A stretch of 64,000 bases of DNA from Cercophora sp. LCS_1 (Eukaryota; Ascomycota; Sordariomycetes; Sordariales; Lasiosphaeriaceae): NCBI GenBank assembly GCA_036250225.1, contig JAPZLL010000041.1:124001-188000 (forward strand). The letters run 5' to 3'. Positions within the stretch are counted from its first letter, which is position 1, and every line of letters starts with the position of its first letter. Below the pieces are notes generated by a model, which saw only the letters and a program-made list of their open reading frames with translations, did not search any database and was not told the origin of the DNA. This document shows positions 20,932 through 33,200 of the stretch, in pieces. The translations under genes were made by a program, and so were the position numbers.

Positions 20932-22095
20932 TTACTTGGTGGCCGCGCTGTATAGTTCCGTTAGGTTATATCTCTTGAGCGCCTCCCAGTCGCTGCCCAC
21001 AACGCTCATCCCGCACACCGTCTGCGTGATCGCATTAGCGACTCCGCTTCCCGGAAGCTTGTCCCTTACGTACCTGATAAATGTCGATCAAGATGACCTG
21101 GTCGGGCGTCGTGAGATTGACTTTGTGGGCGTCCTGGTCAACCAGAGCGGCCGTCTGCTGGATGACCCAGTCTCGCTTGAGATTGCTGTGGTTTCGGATG
21201 GTCGGGCGAATCGCAAACTTGACCCATGTTAGCATGATTGCCATCCTCGTATTGCGCAAGGAAGCGGAAGAACACTCACCGTCGAGGGGTTGATCTTGCC
21301 GTCAACACCCTCCTTTTCCTCCGTCGCACTCGCTGCGCCGTCAGCCGTCCCACTCTCGCTGATCTTGAAGGATTTGGCGAGTGTCCTCCTCGCCACCTCC
21401 AGCAGGCCCGTCTCGCTCGCCTTTCCAATGTCCGTAACAGGCGTCAGTCTGTTCACGTAGCGACATCTGAGCTGGCCCTGCTTAGGATCCTTTGCGTCGA
21501 TGCAAATCCGCCTGACAAACTCCACTGGCTCCACTGGAGCCTTTGTCTTGACGAATAGCACACAGTCAATGTTCATCTTCATGGGCGTAAAGACAGAATC
21601 CTCGCTGTCGTCCGCCTTGCCCTTGGCACTGGCGTTCAGGGCCGCCACCTCCTTCTGGATGGCCGCTTCGAGATCATCCTCGTCATCTGACTCGGGCTCC
21701 TTTTCCTTGATGCCGTAGAGCTTCTCAGCATACTAATCACGTCAGGATCAGCATCCTGACCAACACTCGGAAAATGTAATGTGACAAACCTCGGTAAACA
21801 GATTTATAACCTCCTTGGAAGCCTTCATCTCCTGGTGCCTTGCACACGTGACCCAGATCCCCTGATCACCCGGCTGGAGGGCATCAAGCTGCTTAGCCTG
21901 ATGGTGAGGCGTCTTCCACTTGCCGGCATTACCCGTCTGACCACACCACCCATTAGCATTTCCCGTGATAAGACGGCGAGAACAAAAATCGCTTATTCTT
22001 GCCCGTATTGGAGAGTGAAAAATGTGTACCTTTTTCTTCTTTCCTGCTTGGTCTGCGCCGCTTGTGGGTGCTTCTTTTCTCTTGTTGTCACCCAT
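20932..22095 (-). CDS. tan1: THUMP-domain tRNA acetylation factor TAN1
   Basis: Partner of the Kre33/NAT10 acetyltransferase in making N4-acetylcytidine at position 12 of leucine and serine tRNAs; it binds the tRNA through THUMP. Exons on the minus strand: 22095-22030, 21936-21790, 21732-21280, 21217-21074 and 21021-20932; 299 residues. A lysine-rich start (GKKKK) is followed by GIWVTCARHQEMKASKEVINLF, a linker with DDEDD, and the THUMP domain with RYVNRLTPVTDIGKAS and FAIRPTIRNHSNLKRDWVIQ, then the closing VILIDIYQTVCGMSVVGSDWEALKRYN. All introns but one are phase-neutral and 55-59 bases or similar. The motifs follow the yeast Tan1 order closely. Confidence 0.93.
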
Positions 22096-22576
22096 TTCCC
22101 CCCCTTTCAGTCTAGTGGGGTTGTGGCAAGAGAAGTGAGGGGATTGGAGAGTGCTTGGAAAATCTCGACGGGCTGTCCAAAGTGAGAGAGTGAGTGATTG
22201 TACCGACTGTGAAAGTGGGGTGGATTTTTTTTTGGAGGGGTTGTTGTAATTGGGTTTGAGGGTAAACCTTTGAAGCGTCGGCCAAGCTCACCAGTGGCGC
22301 GCCGCAGTTCGTGCGGTTGGTGGTCACGTGGGTCTAGACCCCTTTTTACCACAACAACAGAGAAATGTATTTGCACAGGGAGCAAGGGAAGGTCTGCATT
22401 CAGATTCCTTCGGGATCCTCTTGGGGGAAGATTTTGTAGTAGTTGACAAAAATATTGAAAGATATCACAATTAGATCACAGGATTCCGCCAGCTGAACGT
22501 CGAAGTTACTTGCTGAAGCGAAAGGCGGAAAAAAGAGTCATACAGAACCTTGGTCATTGTATCTCATTTTCGCGCT
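22096..22576. promoter_or_regulatory. TAN1 upstream region / 3' flank of ecdysoneless gene
   Basis: 481 bases holding the TAN1 promoter and the 3' untranslated sequence of the next minus-strand gene. Nothing else is recognisable. Confidence 0.5.
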
Positions 22577-24470
22577 TTAATCGTCGTCTGAGTCATCCTC
22601 GTCTCGAGGCAACTTCATTCCCATGAGACTCAGAAGGTTTCCAGTCGGGCCCGCCATGCCACCCTGGCTCTTGAAGCTTTCCAGCAAGTTCTTGGCCAGG
22701 TTGTAGTCTATATCGACCTCACCATCCTCAGCTTCATCGTCAGAATCCTCAGATGTCATTGGCCCTTTGCCCTTGGGATCATCCGCCTTTATCCTTAGAG
22801 TCTCCTTTTGTGGCGGCTCCAGTTTCAACGCACCAAGACCATTGAGCTCGGCTTCCATCTGTCCCATGAGTTTCCTGATTTCCTCGTCGTCGTCTTCTGC
22901 CTCTGTATCCTCCTCTGTCTCCGCCTCTGTTTTCTTGACAAATGCCGTCGCTTTGCCCTTCTCCTGACTGGCATCTTCAGATGGCAAGCCCATCATCTCT
23001 CTCATCATCTTGGCAAACTGTTCTTCGTCAAAGCTGACTTCTCTGTCTTCGTCCTCACTCGAGTCATCTTCATCTGTGTCATCATCTTCGTCCATCTCGT
23101 CAATCTCTGCGCCTTCAAGGCCCGCATCCTCATCGTTCAAGAAAGCCTCAAAGCGAGAGACAATTTTCTGGAGATCAGCTTGCGCACCAGCATCCCCGAA
23201 TCCAGGCCCCGCATTTGCTTCAGCAGCCTTGCCCCCTTTCCCGTCGAGCTCTTTTTCGAACCCGGTGTAGTCAATATCCATCCAGGAGTCGTTGTCCTCT
23301 CGGTCAACATCCTTCCAGGCCTTGATCTCACTGTCAGATGGAAGGGCCGAGTCTCCATCCTCCTCAAGGTCCTCCAAAAGGAGTGCAACCTCACGAGCTA
23401 CTCGATTGTCGCGTTCGTGAGCATTTTTTGCGAGGATCTCAAAGCCCGTTGTGACTTTCATCCCCATTTCCAACCGGGCCAGCTTTTTCTCATCCTCACC
23501 CCCTGATGAAGCATCTACCTCCGCGGAGTGGAGCAGGCCCTTCCATGCCGGAGGCGGATCGAATCGCTGTGACTTCAGCTGAGCGTAGAGAACTCTTGTG
23601 AATCGAACGCTTATTGTCACAAGGTCGTTTGGTGGAAATGAAAGGGGGCCGGTCGGTGACAATATCGGACGGAGAGTAAGGGGGTCACGAAGATAGAAAG
23701 CTTCTGTCGCTGGCGCGATGGCTTTGGGTCTTTCGTGGATGATGTACGCCAACTTTCGTGGGATAGTAACGAGTGAGTGGTGGTGAGACTCTGTGATTTG
23801 GCCCGGGTATTTTTCTAATCGGTAGAAAGCTTCCGCCTCAATGAACGTCGAGTGGATGAGAGTCTCCGCTGATGATTCGATGACAGCGAGTGCGTCACGC
23901 AGAGGAAGTGATTTGGGTCCAATATCTCCAGTTTCAGTCTGAAGAGGGACGATGCGTAATTTCCCCTGGTTGATCCATACTCGGTTGCTGTCATTCTCAG
24001 GGCTCAACCACTTTGGCAGGACCTTAGCAGCCTCGATTAGGAGAAACTCGCCATCGCTGTCAAACACTCGAATCCAAAGCTGCGGAAACGACTTGCTCAA
24101 CTCCCGGAGAAGATAGACGATGAGCCACTCGTCCTCGACATTATCTCCGTAACTCGTCGTCCCATGAAGATACGATAACCCTGGTGGTTGTCAGACACAC
24201 ATCACATCTGTTTTCTCAACCTGAGGCTGGTCCTGGAAACAACGTACCCTTTTCAATCTTTGTTTCTAGTTTGAACGGCTCCCTTTGCCAAATGTATCCT
24301 TTGGTCAACTCGTTTGCCGTCTCGACGGCAGCCTTCCGGACGGCTTCAAGTCTGCCAAGACTTTTGTCACCAATGATGAATAGCATGTACTCGACACAAT
24401 CCTCCGGCAGCCTCATACGGAAGCCGTCAAAAGCTTCATCTCCAGGGCGAGGCTCATTAGCGGCGTCCAT
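22577..24470 (-). CDS. ecd: SGT1/ecdysoneless-family protein
   Basis: Family PF07093 (human ECD/hSGT1), linked to transcription control and pre-mRNA splicing in animals and fission yeast. It is unrelated to the Hsp90 co-chaperone of the same name. Exons on the minus strand: 24470-24248 and 24180-22577; 608 residues. The N-terminal hallmark PEDCVEYMLFIIGD is at about 21-34, followed after the intron by SYLHGTTSYGDNVEDEWLIVYLL, LWIRVFDSDGEFLLIEAAKVLPKWL and VWINQGKLRIVPL. The C-terminal 250 residues are strongly acidic (EMDEDDDTDEDDSSEDED) and end in DEDDSDDD. Its 5' end faces SMC6, 601 bases away. Confidence 0.92.
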
Positions 24471-25071
24471 GGCGCTATTTCGGCAAGTTTCTTGGATTGA
24501 GTTTCTCTGGGCAGCTCACGGAGCTAACGGAGCTAGTGGCAGGCGAGGATGGCGCCTGCCTTTGGGTGGTTTGCCACAAACACGGCAAGATGAACTGGCG
24601 ATTTTCCGCCTTGGCCGCTGTGTTTTGGCGCAAAACCCGTTAAAGACCGGTCAACCTAGCCTAGCGAATGCTTGGGCCCACGCTTGCCGATAGTTCGACA
24701 TCAGCACTGAGCAATCCTCGACATTTCCATGCGGGGCAATTCCTCGAGCTCGAGTCCCAACGCTGCCCTGTCGGAGGGAGCAGTTTGGTTGGATAAGGTA
24801 AAGTTTCGACGCTTGGGCCACACGAACACGCTCCATTGAGGCGGGGTAGTCAGGTGCCCACCCGCTGCCTGGCGCGACGGGAATTGAGGGACGCGTTTGT
24901 TCGTCAGCGCGTCATATTGCTTTTTTTTTTTCGACAAGTATCCTGGTCGCTCTTGGTCGATTGGGATTGCGAAGAGTATTCTGTCTGTCCTCTTTCTCGC
25001 CCTGTTCACCCTGCGGGAACGGGATCATTGTTTTAATACCCAGAGGAGCGAGGTTGACCCTGGATTCCAAA
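24471..25071. promoter_or_regulatory. Divergent promoter ecdysoneless-SMC6
   Basis: 601 bases between two start codons pointing apart. A T run sits at 24920-24930. The near-repeated word ACGGAGCTA occurs around 24516-24533. No known site is assigned. Confidence 0.5.
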
Positions 25072-28000
25072 ATGCCGGGGAGACTCGACAACGGGGGCCA
25101 GTCCGCCCGAAAACGACCTCGGATTGATACTCTTGATGGGGAGGAGGAGTTGGTGGAAGTTCGAGAAGCACGCTCAAACTTGCGCGGAGACAACGTGAGT
25201 TTTTTTGTTTTACTTTCTTTATTATCTCCAAAGGTCGACATTGCAGTTGCGACTGACAGCTGGCAGTACAAGCGAGTTCGAGTCTCAGAAGCTGGCCCTT
25301 CTAAGGGCGGTCGCCGGCAAACTCGAGATGCCACCCCTGACTCCGACTATAACGAGGGTCACGAGGAGAATGACGAAGAAGCGAATGGTGCCGAGCGCGA
25401 GCGCTTCCCATCCTCTCCCCTTCGGACACAATACGACGAGCTCCGCGATGGCGACTTTACACATCTCCAGCACGAAATGGAGGATGACCAGCGTGCAACC
25501 CAGAGACTGCGATTTCGCCCCAACCGGCTTGGTGATAACGCCGTCGCGGACAACGGCATCATTGAGGCTATCACCTGTGTCAACTTCATGTGTCATACCA
25601 GGTTATACTGTGAGCTGGGGCCGCTACTCAACTTCATTGTCGGCGAGAACGGCAGTGGCAAGAGCGCTATTCTCACAGCTGTCACCCTATGTCTTGGTGG
25701 CAAGGCCAGTTCTACCAACCGTGGTGGTAGTCTGAAGGACTTTGTCAAAGAGGGGCAGGACAAAGCTCTCCTCATAGTCAAGCTCAAGAACCAGGGTGAC
25801 GACGCTTATAAGCACGACCTCTATGGGGACTCGATCGTTGTTGAACGCCACTTCTCCAAGACTGGAAGCAGCGGATTCAGGGTCAAGTCTAAGACGGGAA
25901 CGACGATATCTACCAAGAGACAGGAGATCGAGGAGATCGTTGAGTACTTCGCGCTGCAGGTCGACAATCCGCTCAACGTTCTATCTCAAGACAACGCCCG
26001 TCAGTTCCTGAACGACTCCACAAAAGCGCAAAAGTACAAGTTCTTCATTGAGGGCGTGCAGCTGCAGCAGCTGGACAACGACTACCGCTTGATCAAGGAG
26101 AGCCTTGACCAGACCATGGCAAAAATACCGGAGCTGGAGGCAACTGTCAAGCGGACGGAGGAGGCGTTGACCGAGATGAAGCGCAAGAAGGAGGCAATGG
26201 GTGGCCAGCAGCTGCTTCGGGCCAAAATCAGATCTTTCCGCAACCAGTTGATATGGTTTCAGGTTGTCGAGCAGGAGAAGAGATTTGAAGCCCAGCGGAG
26301 GAAAGTTGAGGAGATCGAGCAGCAGATTGTTCAAGCAACGGAGCTGGCGGCGCAGAGGCGGGAAAACCTCAATCGGCATGACGCCAAGCTGGAAGGTTTG
26401 AGGGTGGAACTCGAGGAGGCCGAGAAAGACCTTCCTGAATTGAAAAAAGCGGTCAAGGCAGCTGAGCCCGTTCTGAAGACAAGAAAAGACGAGATTATAT
26501 TGCTTCAGGGAGAAGAGCGAGACGCCCACAACAAGCTCATGGCTTTGAAAGATCGCATGGCCGGGCTTGACGACTCGATTCGACACGAAGAACGGCGCCT
26601 CCAGGAGAAGAATGGGGCAGCTCATACCGCAGCCAACGAAAGGCTGAACCAAGCGAAAGCCCATGAGGAGGACATCACAGGCCAAATCGCCGCAGCCGCC
26701 AGCCAAGCAGCGGCTATCAGAGCGCAGAAGATGGAGGCGGAGAAGGCGCTGAAGGACAAAAATACCGAGTTCGAGGCGCAGAAGAAGCAGATTGGCGATG
26801 TCCAGGAGAAGATTAGTTCGGCGCAGAGTGGCGGTGCCAACAAGTTTTCTCCCTATGAGCCTGGGATGCCCAGATTGGTCAAGATGATCGAACAAGAGAG
26901 CCGATTCCAGACCAAACCCATTGGTCCTCTGGGGCTCCATGTGCGTCTTCTCAAAGCCGAGTGGTCTCCTGTCTTGGAGTCGTTGATCGGGAGTTCTCTC
27001 AACGGGTTCATTGTCACGAACCACCGTGACAGGAAACTCCTTGAGCAATGTATCGAGCGATCCGGTATTAAGGACTCGCCTGTTCTACTTACTTCACTGA
27101 AAGGACCGCTCAACCTGGAGGGCCGGGAGCCAGAACAGTCGTTCACTACCGTCCTCCGCGTTCTCAGGTTCAACAACGACATGGTGCGAGATCAGCTCAT
27201 CATGACCAACAGCATTGAGCAATTATTGCTGATTCCTAAGCGAGAAGCAGCTGAACAAGTCATGTTCAGAGGGGCAAAGCCTCGCAACGTCAAAGCAGCT
27301 GTGTGTTTCAAGGACGGCAGCAGAACCGAGGGTTTGACGCTAAACAACAGCGGCGGTAGCATCTCAACTAATCCCATCAGGGGGGGTCCGAAACGAAAAC
27401 ACCCACGCATGCTGGCCGACATTGACGAGTACATTGCTGTGCAAAAAGAACAACTTGCGAGCCTTGAGGCGGAGTACCAAAAACTGCTTGGTGAGAGACA
27501 GGCGCTCCAAAAGAAATGTGCACTCCACAACACCCAAGTGGCGACGAACGAACGAGAAACGGCTAGACTGAAGAAAGACCTCGAGGCCGCACGGAGGGCG
27601 ATTACACGAGCACAATCTGATGTGGACGATTTCGATGGCGAGGATGGCAAGCTCCAGGGGCTCTTAACTGAGCGCGACGAGCTCAAGGAGCAGTACCAAA
27701 CCCAGGGCACACAAATGGGTGCCATAACGAATCGAAAGCTCGACAAGAACCGAGACGCCGAGGCAGCGAAGCGCAATCTTGCGGAGTGCAGGGCCCAGCT
27801 GAACAAGGCGCAGGAGGCGGCAGACAAGTTCAGTGAAAAGATCGCCAGACTAGAAGCCAATCGCAGAATCGTTCTTACCGAGCTCAACGAGACCGAGGCC
27901 AGAATCGAAGTCTTGCGGGAAGATAAGGCGAGAGAAGAGGAGAGGGCCAGGCGACGGGCGGAGGATGTCGCAGAGATGACGGCCAATGCCCAGAGTCATG

Positions 28001-28806
28001 TGCCTGTCAGAGTGGAAATCCCAGAAGGCGAGACGGAAGCCTCGCTCGAGAAGCAGCACAACGCGCTCAAGTCAAGATATGACAGGGAGGAGAAGAAGCA
28101 TGGGATGAAGGAAGGAGAGATTGAAAAGCTTCTGAATGAACGGACCCGAGCAAGGAACGAGGCTGCCAAGACCTTAAAGTCAGTTGTCGACATGAACCAG
28201 CAGATGAAGCAGACGTTGGGCTTGCGTCTCCACCGGTGGAGATTGTTCCAACGGTTCATCTCAGCCCAATCCCGCTGCAACTTCCAGTACCTCTTGTCTG
28301 AGCGTGGTTTCCGCGGCAAGCTGCTCTTCGACCACCAGAGAAGGTATCTGGACCTCCAAGTCGAGCCGGACAAGACGGAGAAGGGGGCCAACGGGCGCAG
28401 CACCAAGACTCTTTCCGGTGGCGAGAAGTCGTTTTCATCCATCTGTTTGCTCCTGTCCATCTGGGAGGCCATGGGGTCGCCTCTCCGATGTTTGGACGAG
28501 TTTGACGTTTTCATGGATAACGTCAACCGTGCTATCAGTACCAATATGCTGGTGAGTTGTCGTCTTCCAACACAATTGATGGCTGTGAACTAACCGCGGC
28601 TCGCAGATTACGGCCGCTAGAAGGTCTGTCAACAGACAGTACATCTTCATCACGCCCAACGCAATTGAGGGTCGGGCTAATCTTGACAAGGATGTCAAGA
28701 TTATTCGGTACGTACTTGAGGTCCCCGCCCCATCCCCCAGAGTAAAGTTGCTAATTCTCGGTCCAGTCTTACGGATCCTCGCCAGCAAAGACTTGCGGAT
28801 TTCTAA
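25072..28806 (+). CDS. smc6: Structural maintenance of chromosomes protein 6 (SMC5/6 complex)
   Basis: ATPase arm of the nuclear SMC5/6 complex, needed for DNA repair and replication-fork stability. Exons 25072-25194, 25267-28551, 28607-28707 and 28767-28806; 1182 residues. Walker A GENGSGKSAIL lies near residue 166. Two long coiled coils (about 350-590 and 790-1030) flank the hinge, recognisable from GPLGLHVRLLKAEWSPVLESLIG near 594-640. The ABC signature LSGGEKSF is near 1090 and Walker B CLDEFDVFMD near 1117. The last two small exons supply the D-loop end and C-terminus (ITPNAIEGR…LTDPRQQRLADF). The first intron (72 bases) is divisible by three and stop-free, so read-through would add 24 residues; the orthodox GTGAGT donor argues it is spliced. 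Confidence 0.96.
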
Positions 28807-29046
28807 TTCTGTTCCCTATACGGTCCTAGTGGTCCGGGTTTGCTTGGATGTGCAATTGCTTGATGGCTCAATGTTCAGATACGACCGGCGTCTAGCGGGA
28901 TGGTTGGGGTGCTGTATGGACCATGTCATGTTTATATATATGTAGAAACATTAGCCTCGTGGCCTCAGGCGGTATTTCTTGACTGTCTACCTTCTTGCAG
29001 CAATAATACATTATTCGTACACAGTCGATCCTACAGTGTCACCCCT

Positions 29047-29891
29047 CTAAATCGGCATGCCTTTACTCCTCAAAACATTAACGCCGGCGCCCGCCGTAAA
29101 GCTCAACCACTCCCTCACACTACTCCCCACCTCCCCAATCTCCCCTGCTTCATCAAGTCTCCTCCTCAAGAACCTCCTCGTCTCAGAGAACCCCTCAGAC
29201 CGATCATTCGTCATGAACAGCTCCGCAGCCGCATATATCCCACCCAGCGAGATCCGCTTGGTATACCAACTGGGATCAACCGCCCTGTCCCCAGCCAGAT
29301 ACAGGATCTCATCAGCCAACAAGCCCAACTCCTTTACCGAAACAGGCACATAACTCGGCTGCGCCATAATCGCCAATGCCTGTGCCCGTTAGTTCCGTCT
29401 CTCTCTCCTTTATAACCCTCCAAGCTTGGGGCCAAGAAAGGAAGACTAACCTCCTGCCACCGCCCAACAACCCCCTCATTCCCCCTCAACCGCTCCCACG
29501 TAATCTCCTCTACCCGTCTGCTCACCTCCCTCTTTGTCTTTTGTTCCTCTGGCACAGCAAACTGTTTTGAGAGTGCAACCCGCTGTGTATACAAATGGTA
29601 CCGGATCAGCGCGAATGCGCCCTCGGGGAACAAATTGGTCGAGATATCGAGGTGGCCTGTCTCGCGGGCGCCGAGGGCAAGGGACGAGAGACTGAACCCG
29701 TGCGAGGGGACGTGGGGGAGGGCGGACTCGAGGATGAGGGATTCTGTGGGGGAGAAGGGCGGCGGGGGGGAGGGGTGGGTTGTTGAGTGGTATGTTCTCG
29801 TTCTCGTCATTGTTTGGGGTCGGAGGGCGGCACCGAGGAGGGTTCGGCGTGCTGCGGATGCGGCCATGGGTATGCTCGGGGCGGGAGGCAT
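29047..29891 (-). CDS. coq9: Ubiquinone biosynthesis protein COQ9
   Basis: Lipid-binding member of the mitochondrial coenzyme Q synthome that presents substrates to Coq7. Exons on the minus strand: 29891-29451 and 29379-29047; 257 residues. The N-terminus is a typical mitochondrial presequence rich in Ala, Arg and Ser (MAASAARRTLLGAALRPQ). An in-frame ATG eight codons later (29867) is an equally plausible start. The family core follows: ILESALPHVPSHGFSLSSLALGARETGHLDI, then GAFALIRYHL, WERLRGNEGVVGRWQEALAIMAQP and DEILYLAGDRAVDPSWYTKRISL. The gene converges with SMC6, 240 bases apart. Confidence 0.95.
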
Positions 29892-30184
29892 TTGCTTTTC
29901 GTGGCCGTCGGTCGGTCGGCAAATACAACTGTGGGAGGGGCAGCGAGTATGTAGACTACGTTTGGAGTATTCGGTGATGTTTCAATTGGGTTCAATTCTT
30001 TGTTTGGAAAGTTGCTAGCTAGGGTGGTGTGGATCGCATTGGACAACCTTGGGCGGCGCGATACGGAATCGCTTCCGCGGTGCCCCGTCCCGCTTTTCGG
30101 GTGGAGATTTTGTGGGCAGGTGGGGGAAAAACCACTTTATACGCTATAAAATGCACTGCATCGCAAACGTTCACCCCTCCTTGT

Positions 30185-30225
<41 letters not shown>

Positions 30226-33200
30226 CAGAATGCGCCAAGAGGGTCGGCACAACGTTGGGACGCGGGATGCGACGAAAAGGGAAGGGGTCGGACGAGTTGA
30301 ACTGGAGGGATTTTGGTATCTCGGAGTCCAAAGCTTGCTGTTCTGTTGGGTCGCTGACGTTCGGGAGGCGGGGTGAAAGTGAGCTCCCTGAACAGTCGGG
30401 AGCTGCTTGGGACTTGTGCCCATGAGTTCGACTTTCTGCGTTGGACCTCGCTCCGACAAGCTTGCCCTCCCGAGCCAGCGTTGCGGGCAATTATCGCGAA
30501 CCCACACGCAGCTAGAGATGCAGCATGGAAGCTAATGCAAGCACACATGCGACCCGGATGTGATATCAGCAGCTCGAGACCAGAAAAGACTCAGAAGTAC
30601 TCCAGGGCCTGAGATGCCGTAAAAGCCATCCCTCCATCGACACAACCACCCCACATTACTGCTGGATTCTTTTGCTTGAGTGCGTTGCTCCTGTAGACCC
30701 CCTAGCTATATTGTGCCTCTTTTGCCGCACTACTTCAGGCTCGGAGCACCGATCGATTGACCGAGATCCCCCGGTGCTTCAATGCAGCCATCATCACATC
30801 CCGTCTCGACACCTCGGCCGGAGTGTGGGCGACCCCGACGGAGCAGCGCGCAGTTGACAGAAGCACGGCAGCATGGCAAAAAGCACTCCTCGCTCGACCC
30901 TGGGCACCCAGCTAGACGGCCGCTCCAGCGTCAGCCTGCGCTGCCAGCAGACCTGCCGGCCCCAAGGTGCTGTTGCGCCTTCTGCGCTTTTGTGACAGGA
31001 TCCTGTGGCTGCAGACCGAATCTGCGTTGACCACATTCAGTCTGCTCTCCACTCGGATGCAATCCCCGGGCCGCTCCACCTCGAGACACAACCTTCGCTG
31101 CCGAAGTGTGCGGTCCAAACTGGGCGTCTGCTGGGGTTCCCTTTCGGCTCCCACGGCCTTTTCATTCATTGCCTTTACAACCTCGTTGCCCGCAGACGTA
31201 ACCTCATTCTGCCTGTGTTCTTTCTGTCCGCGCCATGACGCCCTTGCATGCGGTCTTTTCTCCTCTCGTTTGCCGATTCTCTGCCTGCATTGGCTGGCCT
31301 GTTCTCCATCGCTGGTTGGTCAAGACGAGGCGAGGTTGCAAAGATTTGCTGCTGCCCATCTCGGCTTCTCGTTGGAGTGAACAGCAACCACTTGTCCAAG
31401 CCTTTTCGTCTCGCCGCATGCAGGCCCCCCTTATCGGTGGAGCGTTGGTTCCATGGTAAGCGACCTCTGCTGGGCGCGAATCTTGAACAAGAGCCGGTCA
31501 CTGGACAGGCTCAAAGTGCGTCCATTCGAGAGCATAAACCGCTGTCCCGGCGTACATGGGCCCTTCTTTGCGGGAAAGGGGCGGCCGAGCAACCGGATTG
31601 GACATTTGGGGCCCCGGTGTGCCGCATCACATCTGCTGTGTGACGCTCCGGTGAGTCGCCTGCTGAAGGGAGCAAATCACTGGGTTTGCCTGCTGGCTGC
31701 TGGGTCAGTCTCTCAGCACGGTACATACCTGGTAGGGCAGACCAATGTCAGCCGGCTCTCAACTCGCCGTCGAATATCGGTGCCGTTAACGGCAGCAATT
31801 TGACGCCCCCCTGGTTGCCAATAAGGGGTTCAGCCCTGAAGTTTGTGTGTGGGGGAATCGTCAACGCACCAGAGCAACCTGCCACGACCACTCCCACTTC
31901 GTTGACGACTGATCAGTGACACTGCGTAAGCGGTGCGATAGAACATTTGTGAACACCCCGCCTGCCTTGACCGGTGGACTGTGCTATGGTCTCGGCCACG
32001 ATAATTGAGCGGCAATAGTAACCCGCATCGTCGGCATTGTACATGAAGTACACCGGGGATGGAGACAGTAGCTTGTGCCATGTTAGGTAGCATCAGGACA
32101 ACCCGAAAAACGCCAGGTCCAAGTTTGACTCAACAGCCCGGCCAAGAGCTCTATGACAGACACCACTTGAGGGACCCTGGGAATGCCGTGGCCAACCGGT
32201 AAACCGATGCTGGGCAAGATGCAACTGCTTTGAGATAAGTGACGTGAGCACAGTTATTCCGCATAATCAACTGCCGCATTTTGGAAAATGTCAAGACTTC
32301 ATGATGGTTGTTGCTGCAGCGCTTTGCCCGTGGATCCCACCACCCTCTTGACCGGACGGCAGCGCTTGCTGGGTCCGCCAGTGGCCTTGCAGAGCGGGCA
32401 ACAAACGCCCAGTTCTGTAGGGACGGGAGGAGGCCCCTGGTCGTCTGCAGGCGCGATCCACACCCAACATTTACCACCCAGGCGATAGGACGAGTGTGCG
32501 GAAAGCTTTATGATGCAGCTGTGGTGGTGCTCAAAAGCTCGGCTTCTGACCCCCATCCTCTTGTCTTTGAGTGCCTTGATGGGGGGACTTGCTCTGCAGG
32601 CAGATGCAAGAATAGCGCTCTAAGATCGGGAGAAGCCCACGCAGGTTCGGGACCTAGAGTACTCTCATCAGATGGGAGAAAGTGCTTCCGCGTGTGAGCT
32701 CCCGGTGGCAATTGCGCGAGCTCTCACAGTGAGGTTGCAGGAGACGCTTGATGCGCCCTGGCGTTTGGGTTACCAGTGGGGTAGCGAGCGGCAGGGATCT
32801 GTCGCCGCGCGCGGCCTCTCCACCTTTCACACCTTGTCGTGGCCGCAAGGCTGCCTCGCATCAAATATACGGTTCCAGACATGGATGAGGAGAAGGGATG
32901 GAAAAATTTTGCTCTTCCTGACAGCGCTGCATCCCCACCGCTTTGTCAGGGACGAGACGGGACCGTCGCTTTTCACGTAGCCTTGATGCTGATTGTCTGA
33001 TGTCTCAACGCGCTTCTCCCATCCCTGCAGGATTTGTTGAAAGGGCGGAGGGGAGGCAATCAGAACGCGGCATTCTGCCTGGATGGTGATGGATGGTTGC
33101 TTTGAAAAGCCGGTTTCTAGCCTGTGAAAACAAATCCGTGAGGCAAACCGAGGGAAAGTCGGTGATAGTCTCTGTTGAAAGGATATTGAGTTCGATGCCT

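Noticed and set aside
25981..27048. 355-codon minus-strand frame inside SMC6
   Set aside because: Leucine-rich antisense shadow of the Lys/Glu-rich coiled coil, not a membrane protein gene.
30189..30223. GA run as a CRISPR-like or telomere-like array
   Set aside because: It is a simple dinucleotide microsatellite with no spacers and no telomeric TTAGGG unit.
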